This document shows positions 47,946 to 62,869 of a stretch of 64,000 nt of DNA, one piece after another. The stretch spans positions 11,218,125 through 11,282,124 of the forward strand of contig NC_061801.1 of NCBI RefSeq assembly GCF_021462225.1. Direction: 5' to 3'. The stretch comes from Girardinichthys multiradiatus. Taxonomy: Eukaryota; Chordata; Actinopteri; Cyprinodontiformes; Goodeidae. The notes beneath the pieces are model-generated. The model was not told the origin of the DNA and searched no databases. It worked only from the letters and a program-made list of their open reading frames with translations. The translations under genes and the position numbers were made by a program. Within the stretch, counting starts at the first letter, position 1. Each line of letters starts with the position of its first letter.

Positions 47946-50900
47946 TTGCGCCGCCCAAGGTGGCAGCAAGTTGGAGTAGTTCTGTTACTTTTGATTCTGA
48001 TTTATTCTTTTTTGGGAACTATTCCTCTTGTGGTGGATACAGTTGATTTTTTTTGGACTACTGTCCACTCCGGTGTCGGATGCTGTGCAGCTTGGAGGAT
48101 TTTTCTTGATACTTTCTATTTTTGGACATTTGTTATGATGCATTGCCATGGCAACGGGGTTGTTTCTTACAACTGGGAGCAGCTGATTAATATCTCAAAA
48201 GCTCAAATAATACTTCAACTACAACCCCAAATCCCTGATGAGTTGAAAAGGAGACGCCGTGGATGCAGAGCAGGAGCTAAGAGAAGAGAGAGAAGGAGGA
48301 AGTTCAAACCATCTCTTCCGTCGATTATGATGGGCAATGTGAGATCATTGGGAAACAAGTTGGATGAACTCCAAGCCCTACAAAGGACCCAGCCAGAGTA
48401 CCACAGTATCATGTGTTTTACTGAGACATGGCTGCAGGATCATATCCCCGACTCCACTGTGTCTCTCTGTCGGGCTTTTTAACCATACGAGCAGACAGAG
48501 ACTTAAAGAGGAGCGGCAAATGTAAAGGAGGTGGACTGGCAGTATTTGTGAACAACAGATGGTGTCATCTCCGACATGTTACTGTGAAGTGTCAACTCTG
48601 CAGTCCAGATATTGAACTGTTGGCAGTAAGCTTTCGTCCATATTATTTACCCAGAGAGTTCACCAGTGTTATTTTGGCAACAGTTTACGTTCCACCTTCC
48701 GCTGTTGCCGACACTGCATGTGATGCCATCAGCTCAGTTGTTGCTAAGCTACAGACACAAAACCCCAATGCTTTTGTGGCAATTTCTGGTGATTTTAATC
48801 ATGCTTCACTCTCTGCTACACTTCCAACGTTTCAACAGTTTGTCAGCTGCTCTACCAGAGAAAACAAAACATTGGATTTGTTTTATGCAAATGTCAAGGA
48901 CTCATACATCTCTACAGCAAGACCTCCGCTAGGCAAATCAGATCACAATCTTGTTTTTCTCTGCTCGAAATATAAGCCCCTTGTTCAGAGGCAACCTGTA
49001 ATAAAGAGGACTGTGAGAAAATGGTCACAGGAAGCTGAAGAAGCTCTGCAAGGTTGCTTTGAGGCTACAGACTGGGACGCACTGTGCCAGCCACATGGAG
49101 AGGACATCAATGCCATGACTGAGTGTGTAACCGACTATATAAACTTCTGTGTGGATAACATCATCCCCACCAGAACCGTGAGATGCTTCCCCAATAACAA
49201 ACCTTGGATCACCGGTGACCTGAAGGACCTGCTTAACAAGAAAAAAAGAGCCTTCAGAGAGGGAGACAGAGAATTATTGAGGAGTTTACAGAAGCAACTT
49301 AAAGTCAAGATAAGAGACTGCAAGGAGGTGTACAAGAAGAAGCTGGAGAGCAAGCTCCAGCAAAACAATATCAGAGATGTGTGGACAGGGATGAAGAAGA
49401 TCACAGGCTTCAAGCAGAAGGATGATCAGACCGATGGAGGTCTGGACAGAGCCAATGAACTGAACATATTCTTCAATAGGTTCAGTTCAGAAAGAAGCTC
49501 AGCATCCTCCTCTCCTGCTCACAGCCAAACAGACATCCCACCCTCCTTTGACCCACAGGACCCACAGCTGTCCAGTAACACCTCACATTTTTTATCTTCC
49601 ACCTCAGCCCTAGACCCTTCTACATGTTTGCCATCAACCATATCAGAAGATGCTGATGCTTCCTTTGCTTCCCCCTTCCACCTGTGTGTCTCAAGAAGTC
49701 AGGTGAAGAGACAACTGGAGAGACTGAATAGGAATAAGGCTGCAGGTCCAGATCATGTCAGCCCTAGAGTCCTGAAGGCCTGTGCAGAGCAGCTCTGTGG
49801 GATTCTGCAGCACCTCTTCAACCTTAGCCTGGCCCAGAAGAAGGTTCCGGTGTTGTGGAAGACCTCCTGTCTTGTTCCGGTACCAAAGAAAACTCACCCA
49901 TCAGTCCTCAATGACTATAGACCTGTTGCCCTGACATCTCACATCATGAAGGTCCTAGAGAGACTCCTGTTGGCCCACCTGAGTAAGCAAACAGTAAACC
50001 ATCAGGACCCCCTTCAGTTTGCTTATCGCTGTGGAGTTGGAGTTGAAGATGCCATCATACACCTGCTTCAACAAACCCACTGTCATCTGGACAAAGCCAG
50101 CAGCACTGTGAGGATCATGTTCTTTGATTTCTCCAGTGCATTTAATACAATCCAACCTGATTTGCTTTGTCAGAAACTCCAGAAGACTCAGGTGAAGGCC
50201 TCAACAATCTCCTGGATTAAAGACTACCTGACAAACAGACCACAGTTTGTGAGACTGAAGGGTTGTGAGTCTAACCAGGTAGTCAGCAGCACAGGAGCAC
50301 CACAGTGTACTGTACTCTCACCATTCCTTTTCACTCTGTACACCTCAGACTTCCAGTACAAGACAGACTCCTGTCATCTGCAGAAATACTCGGATGATTC
50401 TGCAGTCGTGGGGTGGATCAGAGATGGACAAGAAGCTGAGTACAGGATGGTGGTGGACCGCTTTGTGGCATGGTGTGGAAACAATCATCTCATGTTGAAC
50501 GTGACTAAAACAAAGGAGATGATTGTAGATTTTAAGAGAAACAGGAATAAGTCAAACACTATTTCTATCATGGGAGAAGAAGTGGAGGTGGTGGAGGAGT
50601 ATAAATACCTCGGTGTTCACCTGGACAACAGACTAGAGTGGAGATGCAACTGTGAAGCCATCTACAAGAAGGGACAGAGCAGACTGTACTTCTTGAGGAA
50701 GCTTAGGTCCTTTGGTGTTTGCAGCAAGATGCTGCATATCTTCTATAAGTCTGTTGTGGAAAGTGTGATCTCTTCTACCATCATCTCCTGGGGAAGCAGC
50801 ATCAGAACCAGGGACTTAAAAAAGCTCAACAAGCTGATAAAAAAGGCTGGCTCTGTTCTGGGGACTCCTCTGGAACCTCTGGAGATCATTGTGGAAAGAC

Positions 50901-51088
50901 GGATTCTTCATAAAATGAAGAACATTATGGAGAACTCTGAGCATCCTCTTCATGAGACTGTCCTACAGCAACAGAGTGTCTTCAGTCAGAGGCTTCTTCA
51001 GATCTGCTGTAAGACGGAGCGCTACAGGAGATCCTTCCTGCCCACAGCCATCAGCATCTACAACGGCTCTTTGAAGAAACCTACATAA
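47946..51088 (+). pseudogene. L2/Rex1-like endonuclease-reverse transcriptase, one frameshift
   Basis: The first frame (to 48482) gives MGNVRSLGNKLDELQAL and CFTETWLQDHIPDS, which carry the first Asn and the catalytic Glu of the endonuclease. A one-base shift near 48465 moves it to the 886-codon frame ending at 51088. That frame has GDFN (residues 121-124) and GKSDHNLVF of the endonuclease, then the reverse transcriptase: LNDYRPVALT, FFDFSSAFNTI, GAPQCTVLSP and KYSDDSAVVG. The Cys in GAPQC replaces the Gly usual in motif B, a likely damaging change. Only these two lesions are evident, so the copy is young. Confidence 0.88.
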
Positions 51089-51162
51089 TATGAGCTATAA
51101 CAACATTTAATTTCCCTTTGGGATTAATAAAGTATTTTTGAATTGAATTGAATTGAATTGAA
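47946..51162 (+). mobile_element. Nearly full-length L2/Rex1-like LINE
   Basis: A non-LTR retrotransposon with an APE endonuclease and reverse transcriptase, ending in a 3' UTR with 'gggattaataaagtattttt' and a (TTGAA)n tail at 51139-51162. The 5' limit is uncertain: coding similarity begins before 48240 and the frame is open from 47946. The Jockey-superfamily clade (L2 or Rex1) cannot be separated by eye. No target duplication was identified. Confidence 0.88.
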
Positions 51163-52068
51163 TACTTTATAGCTGATAAGACATTCAATTCTTGTGCACA
51201 AATATCCAGTTTTAGAGATACTTGTCTTACTCCAGAAGACCTGGTCTTTATATTTTCTCTGGGAACTTCAGTCTGGCTTTATGTTCTTCTTAGAAAGTAA
51301 CAATTTCCTCCTTGTACTCCTCACATTAAAGTTAAACTTGTGCAGTCTCTTTATGATGGTACAGGTATGGATTTGCATATGAACAGTTATCTGGTGTAGG
51401 GCACATGAGGAGATTTTGGAGTTTTTGGAGACCTTAAGCATCTTGCGGTCTGCTGTCTAGGTAAGCTTGCTGGGATGACCAGACCTTGGCTCAGTTTTAA
51501 TGTTTTTTGTATATTACTTGAATTGCTCAGCTTTAATAAAATTTAAATTAAATATCACAGGTCCACGTGTTACAAGAACACAATATTTGACCGTATGTGA
51601 GTGGCTGCTGTGGTAACTTTAACTTCCCCATTGAGATTAATAAATTCTATTGTATTTTTCAAAAGGCCAACGATCAAAGTAAAATTTTATTTCTACAGAC
51701 TTTATATGATGCCTTTCTTCTCTTTAAACGGGTACATCCTGTTTCGTCATCACTTTATTGTCCATCTGTTAATGTTAAATACCTGAGAGAGTTTCAGCTA
51801 AATATTTACTGTTAATGTGTGACATGATCTTAAGTAAAGCAAAAGGATCTCTTTTCCAGATGTCTCCACAACTGTTGTAAACAGAATAAAAGTGTACACT
51901 TTATTTCACCCTGTGGAGACAAAGATGTAACACAACCTTCATGGCTTCCTCTCATCGACATCAAAAACAAAGAACTCTTTCTGTTTTCAGCAATACTTTC
52001 ATCTCCATGCGTCAGCGGGCTCCTCTCTTATTTTTGATGTTTTACCTTTGGTGCTCTGTTAAAGCTAC
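51163..52068. other. Anonymous DNA
   Basis: No gene or recognisable repeat is found before the TG tract. Confidence 0.5.
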
Positions 52069-52308
<240 letters not shown>

Positions 52309-53526
52309 CGATGTGTGTGGCTCTGACACACTTCAAAGATCAAAACAGCAAACACAACAGAATAAGCTGCATTCCTCTCAGGTAATGACATCAATAATCC
52401 TCACGTAGTCAGGATTCACTCGAGCATAGATGACAAGCTTGGAATGACACACTGACACACATTGGCACACATTACCTGAAACCCTCCTGCTCGCCTCAGG
52501 CCTTGTATTGTGGAAAAAATGGGGGCCATGGGTGAACTCTGTAAGGCCTATTTCACAGCTGCGGCTACACACACACCCCCGCACACACACACACACACAC
52601 ATACGCACAACAGAGCTGACAAAACTAATCCTCGCTGTCAGACTTCATGACAACATGATAGACAGACGGAGGCAGTAGGAAAGGACTGTTTAGTGGTAAG
52701 TGGCAGGGTGAAAAGTCAAATGATTGTGAAGCAATGGGAGGAAATGCAGCAGCAGAACAATACTCAAACAACGTTTTAACAATTCACTGTTGACTTCACG
52801 GCAAAATAATTAACCCTTCAAATTAATTTGCAGATTTTAGGGAGGTATTATTGACAAGATGATCATTTTAATGTAGTGAAAGATAGTATTAAGCCCAGAA
52901 TTATTCATACTCCAAATTTTGATTTGAATTAATTTTATTCAAGCTTGTTTCTGATAAGAACGAAGCCAGGTATCTCTCAAAAGATAATAAAACAACACAA
53001 AAGGAGTATAGATTTGGAAAAGCAAAAATGTATTTTACATTTTATTAAAAATGGCATTCTCAATAATCAACAGAAAAACAACTGCATTAGCAAGTTGACA
53101 GCTATCAAACCCTTTGCGACCAGTGCTGAATTGCTGCGCAGCATTTTGGTATTCTACAGAGTGACAGAATCACTCACTGACAGCAACTAGATATTGTTTT
53201 AGTCTTTACCTTAACAAGAAATATCTTATTTATATTTAACGTCTAGTAGTGACTCTGATGTTATTTGGCTGATAAAACATAAACATCATCATGCAAACGT
53301 TTGAAGGTTTGCAGTTTGCTAACAAAGTGTTAGCTCGAACTGGGGTGAAACGTTTCACTGGAAACTGGAGTTTCAGTATGAAATTACCCTCCTTAGTTTG
53401 ACAGGCATTTAACTTCACTCATTTCCACCACTCTGGCTTTTCATAAAACTACTAACACCCTTTTCACAAAAAATTCACTTTAAGAAATCCACGCTATTCC
53501 TTTAAATGGAGTTTAGACGAAAATTC
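52309..53526. other. Anonymous DNA with a short (AC)n
   Basis: A short (AC)n lies at about 52567-52602. No gene is recognised elsewhere. Confidence 0.5.
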
Positions 53527-53530
53527 TGAA

Positions 53531-53954
53531 TGAAAGACTCACCTTCACCGTCTCCACCTTCCAATGATTCTTCTGTGCGTCTCCCAGCCTTCCAATCAGC
53601 ATCCTGTCCGCCTGATTCTTCATCCAATCACCTTCCAACGCCTTGCTTATAAAGGACCTTCAGCGGTGTTCATCCTCTCTTGTCAGCTGAGCTCATCCCT
53701 CCTCCACCCCACCTCCACCGTCTTCCTTCACATCTCCTCCTGGCTTCCTCGCTCCCTGGCCGCCAATCCACCACCAGTGTCGGATCAGAGGGATGACATC
53801 TCCAAATCTAAACGTTACAAATGTTCATCTTAGCTCATGTCATTCTCAGCATTCATGTCTTCCTCCCAGGTCCGAGCGCTAAAGAAATAATCATGTAATT
53901 TCACATCATTAAAACTTTTCTAATCACCATCCCTGTTCTTTGTGAGTCTTTTCA
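53531..53954. mobile_element. Possible solo LTR or MITE with TATA box
   Basis: The 424-bp segment begins TGAAAGACTCAC and ends GTGAGTCTTTTCA, so it has short terminal inverted repeats and TG...CA ends. It is C-rich compared with its flanks and has GCTTATAAAGG near 53644, a promoter-like TATA box. These are features of a solo LTR of plus orientation. I see no clean target duplication, so a MITE or chance cannot be excluded. Confidence 0.4.
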
Positions 53955-55428
53955 GATTGAAATGTGAGTGGTGACCTCTATAGGGTTTACACAGCTGGTT
54001 GTGTATAGACTGCAGAGAAACGCTTCAGCCTCCATCGTGACCCTGAAAAGTTTTAATATGATGCATAAAGTGAGTAAATTAAAGTTTATTCAAAGTACTT
54101 TGGTATAGCTTTTTTCATGATTAAAGTAGAGCTGTGGGGATTCAAAAACTGTATTAACTCCTTAATTCTTATTTATTATATTTATCAGTTAAGACAAGAT
54201 GAACCATGGTTAGTATTTTTCAACATTTTACATTGCTTTTCACCCTTTTAATTATTCTAAATAAAGAAAGAAAGCTTCTGCAATGACCTCAACTTTCCTC
54301 TGACAACTACTTTTTAGGAATACTGTTGTCCTCACCTGACTGCAGGTTGTTTTTTGGAACCAGCAGCAAACTGGGAATGATAAAACCTATAATGATTTCA
54401 GTGAAGCACCAGCTCTGGAAGCCACAGCTCCCTAATATCCTGCATAGTCTCCACATGGGCTGAAAAGCCAGAGGCAACACCCTCATTTGTTGCTCTGTCA
54501 GGAAGATGGCTGCAGCCCTGGAATATAAAATCAGATTAGATCCCTGGATAGAGCAGTCAGGAATAAACGGTGTCTCTTTGGAGCAGAGAAGTGGCTTTGA
54601 TTTCTCCACAGCTTTTAAGTTTGGTAGAATTTAAATAGCCAAGCTTAGGGGTCAAAACCAAGACAGACTTTTAATACACTTTGGAAAGTTGGAACGTACG
54701 ATTTTTTTACTTGTCTACAATCAGTCTTTTGTCTTTTTCTAGGTATCATACACTGAATAAAGTGGAAGCAGCATCATGTGTGATTATGTTTTTAGGTCTC
54801 TGTGAATGTAAAAGGCAATAATGAGACTATTATTCTAAAAAAATAGTTGGGAGCGGAACAATTTCAATAGTCAAATATGCAAAATGTAGTCAGAAACACA
54901 CACAGCACAATCCTCTCTTTTAGTGTCTTGCCTGCCCCCCTTCTCTCATCATCTCTTCTCCTCCTGCCAAATCATTTCCACTAAATCCGTCTTGATACGA
55001 CATCACAGCAACCCGCAAAGTAAAGATAATCCTTGACATTTTTATCATTCACCCCCCTTTTATTTAGTCAATGGTGTGCTTGCCTGTCATGTTTGCTGAT
55101 AAAATCTGCCAACCAATGCAAGCCTTGGCGAATCACACATCAAAAAGGTTGGTTTCCCCCCGGAGGGGGAAGAGTGTCAAAATAATACTCCTCTGTGTGC
55201 TCTGGGTGGCAGCCTAATTTAAAAACTTCATTTGGTGATTGTAGTTGTTTACATTTCGCCCTGGGCTGACGGTGATTTCTGGATTTCTGGACTGTAGTCA
55301 GGTTTTAGAATGATAGGAATTAAAGTTATTCATAATGAATAATCTAAAAACATTTTTATTTTATTGTAAAAGTAAATATAATGCAGTAAATTAAAAAAAG
55401 GGGAAGAATGTTTATATATAGATATATC
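53955..55428. other. Non-coding DNA, possible conserved patch at 54910-55260
   Basis: No gene is recognised. The last part is less AT-rich and non-repetitive, with a short inverted repeat (ttccccccggagggggaa, 55151-55170 region). It could be regulatory, but evidence is weak. Confidence 0.3.
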
Positions 55429-55430
55429 TA

Positions 55431-56844
<1,414 letters not shown>

Positions 56845-57990
56845 CACGAACATCAAGCAGATAATTGTATGAAATGCCTGATTATACACAACAATGTAGT
56901 TTTCATCATAATAATTTCAAAGAGAAGATGAAATGTCAGAATGAAGTCAGAAGATAGTTGAATAGTTCTTGCCAATACTGAAAAGATAAGATTAAGAACA
57001 TTTTAGTCAGGCTCCTTTCACAATAGGTTAAGATTGATTTATATTACTGTTCCAGTGATGTTAGATCAAAACAAATCTGAAAAACCTCAATTTACAGTGA
57101 GAATGTAACAATGATGTTTCTTCACTCTTTGTTCTTGCCAAAGGCTTTTTTTCTTGGCCATCCTATCATCATGACAACAACTGTTATCACATCTACAGAT
57201 GTTTCTTCACAATCTATGCAGATTTCTTAAAAATTGAGAAGGTTTCTGCACCTATACACTTGATTTCATCCTTGCTGTGAATAAGCAAGCATTATCAAGA
57301 CTTTCCTGAATTTGGGACCAATGCTGATGCAAGGCAACTCCATGGAGCTCTTAGGACATAGTTATGCTGCCACCAAGATAACAAACCACCACAATCTCCC
57401 CACTCTATGGCTACATAAAACATAATGGATACCTCTACATGGCCCTGCAGAGACCATGTATATTCTGCTGATTTTTAATAACACAGTGCAGTTTTATTAA
57501 ATAGGGCCTAAGAGTACCTTCCAGGAAAATCTGCCAGAGTAAAGATGTTTTTTGCACAGTCCTTTGTGAGGTCTATAGTCGCAGATGCAGTATGTTTCCC
57601 ATTAAATGTGTCAGAGAGTGATAGAACAACAGGGGAATTAGATCATGAGCACCACAGCCAGGCCTTCATCCTATGTGAAGGCACCCTTAGTTGAAATAGA
57701 TAAAATTAAGTCATAAATGTTCAACATGCATTATTGGTAATGTCTAAGATGTTGGATAAGGACACAACGACGGCACAATGATCACGTGACACGTACTTAT
57801 TAGCTTATCAGCTTTGGAGATCAGCATGTTCACATAACAATGTATGACATACAGTGAAAGGCGTTTTACAGTGTAATAGTGTTAAATCAGATTACTACCA
57901 AGGAACAGGCAGTGATGCCAGGTATTCATGTAACATTAGGAAGTTGCCAGGTTTCACTTACCCTGCCACCATTAGCTCATCAAAATAAAA
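56845..57990. other. Anonymous DNA
   Basis: No gene or repeat is recognised. Confidence 0.5.
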
Positions 57991-58224
57991 ATGAAATCTC
58001 ATAGTCAAGTGTACCAGTTTACAAAATTTCTGGTGAGAAATTGCTACATTTCCCACACTTTCTGCCATGGGTCATTGGACGGAGAGGCAGGGCTATTTTG
58101 CCGTGTAGCTTTTGAAAAACCAAACAAGAAGAAGGTGGTATTAAAGGTCAACATTAGGGACAAAGAAGAGGAATACACCTGTCAATGCGGCGAAGAGAGT
58201 GGCAATGACTACGCGTACTCCTGA
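57991..58224 (+). other. Unassigned 77-codon frame beside a CpG-richer segment
   Basis: The frame ends FEKPNKKKVVLKVNIRDKEE and EYTCQCGEESGNDYAYS, a Lys-rich then acidic, two-cysteine composition that looks less random than neighbouring frames. It is followed by a CpG-richer stretch (58200-58400) with a 9-bp inverted repeat (agtgtcaca 58242-58250, tgtgacact 58298-58306). It may be a relic of a DNA transposon such as PIF/Harbinger or a lost exon. I do not recognise the protein. Confidence 0.25.
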
Positions 58225-58608
58225 CCGGTTGCTCGGAGCAGAGTGTCACATATAAAACAGTTCAATGTGGAGACTTTTTCCCATCGAGTAGTTTATTGTG
58301 TGACACTGCGTACGTGTACAGGGTCGTAAAAATTGAGACTGCATGTACATGTCCGGTGGACGTCTGCTTTGAGTCCGCGCAGACTCCACGAGACAAGTAC
58401 ACCCGACTATTTTGCCCTTTAACCAGTTCATACAGGTTCATTTTGGACTTGCCCGTACACCTTTCCTTTCATACCCATGTACTTACACCATTGCTAATCA
58501 GTTGAATCTTCTTTGTAGTTTAGTGTTTTCATGAGCTTTGGAGATAAATAGGAATAAAAAATGTGTTGAATTTCATATACTATTTAATTTGATTGAAGAC
58601 TTTGTGGG

Positions 58609-58972
58609 CTGCACGGTGGCACAGTTGGTAACACTGTTGCCTTGCAGCAAGAAGGTCCTGGGTTTGATTCCTGGCCTGGGGTCTTTCTGCATGGAGTTTG
58701 CATGTTCTCCCCGTGCATGTGTGGGTTCTCACTGGGTACTCTGGCTTCCTCCCACAGTCCAAAGACATGCCTGTTAGGTTAATTGGTCACTCTAAATTGA
58801 CCTTAGGTGTATGAGTGTGTGCATGGTTGTTTGTGTGTTGCCCTGTGATGGACTGGCGACCTGTCCAGGGTGTACCCTGCCTCTCGCCCATTGACTGCTG
58901 GAGATAGGCACCAGCTCCCTGTGACCCACTATGGAATAAGCAGTAGAAAATGACTGACTGACTGAAGACTTT
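58609..58972 (+). repeat. SINE-type repeat with tRNA-like head and (TGAC)n tail
   Basis: The head 'ggctgcacggtggcacagtt' with a B-box-like 'gggtttgattcctgg' resembles a tRNA-derived Pol III promoter. The body contains 'gcatgttctccccgtgcatg' and 'gactggcgacctgtccaggg', which are characteristic of a very common teleost repeat. The unit ends in TGACTGACTGACTGA. Fairly well preserved. Related decayed 3' end at 2985-3180. Confidence 0.85.
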
Positions 58973-60972
58973 GTATTACAACCTATTTCATGTATTTTGG
59001 GTCTGAGCCCCATTTAGACTAGTTGAACCCAGAATCTGTGTGTTTTGTGACTGAGGCAGCGAGGGGGGTTGAAGTCAACCTGCAACTGTTACGGCCAAGT
59101 CCCCAACCAAGCTAGTCAAAGCCCCATATCAGGTGACTTTTTTAAGGGCAATCCAGCATTGCAGCTTTAGTGTGTGCTGTAGTGATGACTGATAGTTTGT
59201 GCAACCAATAGGCCCGGACGTTTTAACAAAAGCACACATAGACCACCTCTGTGTAACGTGTATTTAACACACAATGCTGGTTTGATTTATTTAATGTGCC
59301 AACGTATGTGGGATATCTCTGAATTGATCTGTGATTTATGAATGTCCAGATGCAGCTCAGAGAGGGGTTTGTCTTTGAGGGTTAGTGGTTAGTGACAGAG
59401 AATAATAAAGTGAATAAAATTACTTTAAATCATCTGTTTTTCCAAATTAATATGAGAAGTCCCCCAGGCAGGTAAAAATAGTTCCCGCTTCGTACCTGAA
59501 AAAGTCAAGTCTGAAACAACCCAAACAACAAACCATCCAACAGCAACACATCAAGTCATTGTATCCTTTGTAAACTTCAGGTTTTCTTTCAGTGCACTGC
59601 TTGCCACTATACTGTGTGTGGCAGAGCAAGTGACTCTTTTTTGCTCCTTAAAAAACAAATAATCAGATAAATGTTATGTAATATGTTGAGGAACAACAAT
59701 AAAAGAAGAATTGGAATTTTGTGTCTGAAACTAGAATAAACAAAATCTTACCTGATAATTAATTTAATTCAACTTTGTTAGGAAAAAGCTTTCACATTTA
59801 GAAAACATACATTCCTCTTGAATGTAATACCACTCTTTAAAAACAATCAGTCCTTTCCTCTAAGAATACATCCATTATTATTTTATTCTGTGGAATGAAC
59901 AACTGTGGCCAGGCTGTAGTTTTGATTTTTACAGCAGAGAGCACAAACACAATAAATTTAGAGCCACCAGAGAGATTTTGTAATAGGCACTCAACTTTGC
60001 AAAAGCAATAACTCTCACTTGGTCTTACTTTGCTCCCAAAAGCTCCCCCTGTTTGCTGAGGTAGCTGAGGCAGCTGGCAGGACTCTGTACTCAGCCTGAC
60101 AAGCTGCTTTAAAATACCAATCACAGAGTTTATACAACAGGGAGAACTCGTAAATATGTCAAGCAGGGAAATATACAATGCCATACTTCAGGTTTTCTCT
60201 GGTAAAGAAGGAGAGTTATAGTCTCAGAAGTGTATAAGTTGTAGAGCTGATATACGCTCAGCATGATTCTGAAACCCATTTCTCATACCTAGCAGCAGAG
60301 AAAAGAGCTATTTGTGTTATCCTTGTGACAATCCACTGTATCACTCTCACCAGCACCACCCACATGTATACAAATGTACATGGGTACATGAGACTCAGCT
60401 AAATCCCATGCAGGCTGGTTGTGACCATGCTGTGAGTAATTTACAGCAGCATGTGGCAGGAAGTGAGGAGAAAACTTGCACTTTTACTCACAATATACCA
60501 CCTTAAAGTTTAAGTTTCATGCCAGATGCGTCAGACATTTTACCAGCAAGTGTTGATGTTTTGTTTTCCTCTTTAAAAAGACTTCTTTTGCTGGTTGCTG
60601 TCGATCTCAAACTAGTGAAGTTGGCCAATGACCCTCCAAAAATATTTTGAAGCAGTGTCAACTTGTTCCAGCGTAAATTGACAAATAATTTCTGCCCCTT
60701 TAGAAATGCTTCTGATGTAAAGTGACATTCATTCAGTGGAAACATTCATACAACGTCAATTTTTGGAGGAAAATCACTTTAAGGCAACACATTCAGAAAA
60801 CAGATAAGACACAAAACGTTTTCCTCACCCTAAACAAGTAATTCTTATGCCTTAGCATAAGGAAACAACTACTGTTGAGACTAACAAATGATAAAAGGAA
60901 TAGAAATTATAGCAAAAAAGTAAATTAATAAAGTATTGGGCAAAGTAAGAGATAAACTCCAGAAGGACCAAA
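58973..60972. other. Anonymous DNA
   Basis: No gene is supported. The 115-codon minus-strand frame at 59837-60184 has no known domain. Confidence 0.5.
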
Positions 60973-60974
60973 TA

Positions 60975-61955
60975 CAGTGGGAGAACAAGTATTTAATACA
61001 CTGCCGATTTTGCAGGCTTTCCCACTTGCAAAGAATTTACAAATCTTTAATCTTTATCATAGATACTCTTCAACTGTGAGTGTAGGAATATAAAAGAAAA
61101 ATCCAGAACATCACATTTTTAAGTAATTAATTAGCATGTTATTGCATGACATAGGTTTTTGATCACCTAACAACCAATAAGAATCCCGGCTCTCACAGAC
61201 CTGTTAGTTCTTAAAGAAGCCCTCCTGTTCTCCACTCATTATCTATATTAACTGCACCTGTTTGAACTCATTATCTGTATAAAACACACCTGTCCACACA
61301 CTCAGTCAAACAAACTCCAACCTCTCCATGATGGCCAAGACCAGAGAGCTGTGGAAGGACATCAGGGATAAAATAGTAGACCTGCACAAGGCTGGGATGG
61401 ACTACAGGAAAATAGCCAAGCAGCTTGAAGAGAAGGCAACAACTATTGGTGCAATTCTAAGAAAATGGAAGAAGTTCCAGATGACGGTCAATCTCCCTCG
61501 GTCTGGGGCTCCATGCAAGATCTCGTGGGGCATCAATGATCATGAGGAAGGTGAGGGATCAGCCCAGAACTACAAGGCAAGACCTAGTCAATGATCTGAA
61601 GAGAGCTGGGACCGCAGTCTCAAAGATCATTAGTAACACACTATGCTGCCATGGACTAAAATCCTGCAGCGCGCGCAAGGTCCCGATGCCAGGTTTGCCG
61701 TGTCTTGAGGAAGAAGAAGGATGAGAACAACCCCAAGACCACCATTTCTACCGTGAAGCATGAAGGTGGAAACATCATTCTTTGGCTTTTCTGCAAAGGG
61801 GACAGGACGACTGCACCGTATTGAGGGGAGGATGGATGGGGTCATGTATCAGGAGATATTAGCCAACAACCTCCTTCCCTCAGTAAGGGCATTGAAGACG
61901 GGTCGTGGCTGGGTCTTCCAGCATGACAACGACCTAAATCACACAGATCCTTCGT
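60975..61955 (+). mobile_element. Tc1-like element, 3'-truncated, with transposase relic
   Basis: The 5' end (cagtgggagaacaagtattt, after TA at 60973-60974) is typical of a fish Tc1 family. The transposase starts at 61328/61331 with [20 protein letters not shown]. The helix-turn-helix is partly legible ([12 protein letters not shown]), and GAPCKIS marks the linker. Frames then shift. A block around the first catalytic Asp is deleted near 61700, and the gene stops abruptly after GWVFQHDND (about 61935). Neither the third catalytic residue nor a 3' terminal repeat is found. Confidence 0.88.
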
Positions 61956-62869
61956 TTTCACCCTTAAATAGTTCAGTTGTGGTCTATAGAAATTTAAACT
62001 GCAATTCTTTGGTCTAAACTCCTTGTTAGAGTAGCTCCACAGACTCCTCTTTCACCCCTGTTCTAAGGTGCGTCTGAGAGGAACTTGTTTTGGTGGTCTC
62101 TTTAAAAGCTGCTGATGCACTTCACACGCCATCCCCCTCCAGGTCCATTTTTGTAGTTTGATAACAATTATATAGTGCCGCAGAAAAAAGACAAAAACTG
62201 GCAAAAACAATGCAGAACTGTTTCTGTAATAATAATAAGTACGATTATGTCTTCAAGGAGCTAAAAGCAGCACACAGCACTAACATAAGCAGAAGGCACG
62301 ATGCTACTGCTACAAAAACAATGGCCAGGACATCATATCAACACACAATAAACTAATGTCTAAAATTAAGTTTGTTGTTATTTTAGCGTTATTTGCAGCT
62401 TACCGCTTTCAGTTGTTTCCATAGAGGGAAATATACAATGCCATATCCAGGCACTTTGAAGAGGTTCTTATGCTGGGGGACGGTGTAATGAATTGTGTGG
62501 GTTAATACACCCAACAACCAAAGATTTAGGCTTATCCACTTGCAGCTTCAGCATGCTTAAGCTTGGACTACAAAACTGCAGCGAGAAATAAAAATGGCAG
62601 ATATGCGAAACTGATCAGCCAAAAGTCCATGACCTTGTTTTGCTGTTCTGCAGCAAATACTGTGACATAACAGTTGGAAAAACATAATAGAGGACAGAGA
62701 AAACTGAACGGGTTAAATTAATGACCCAAACAGAATATAAAGATATAGACCTAGAGTCACCTAGAGAGACTAAATTGCACTTTTCTGCACTCCTCCAAAT
62801 TCGAAATACACAACAAAATGTATTTAAAGGCTAAAAAAGTGGATTTTGCATGATATGTGTCCTTTAATG
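61956..62869. other. Anonymous DNA
   Basis: No gene or recognised repeat. Confidence 0.5.
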
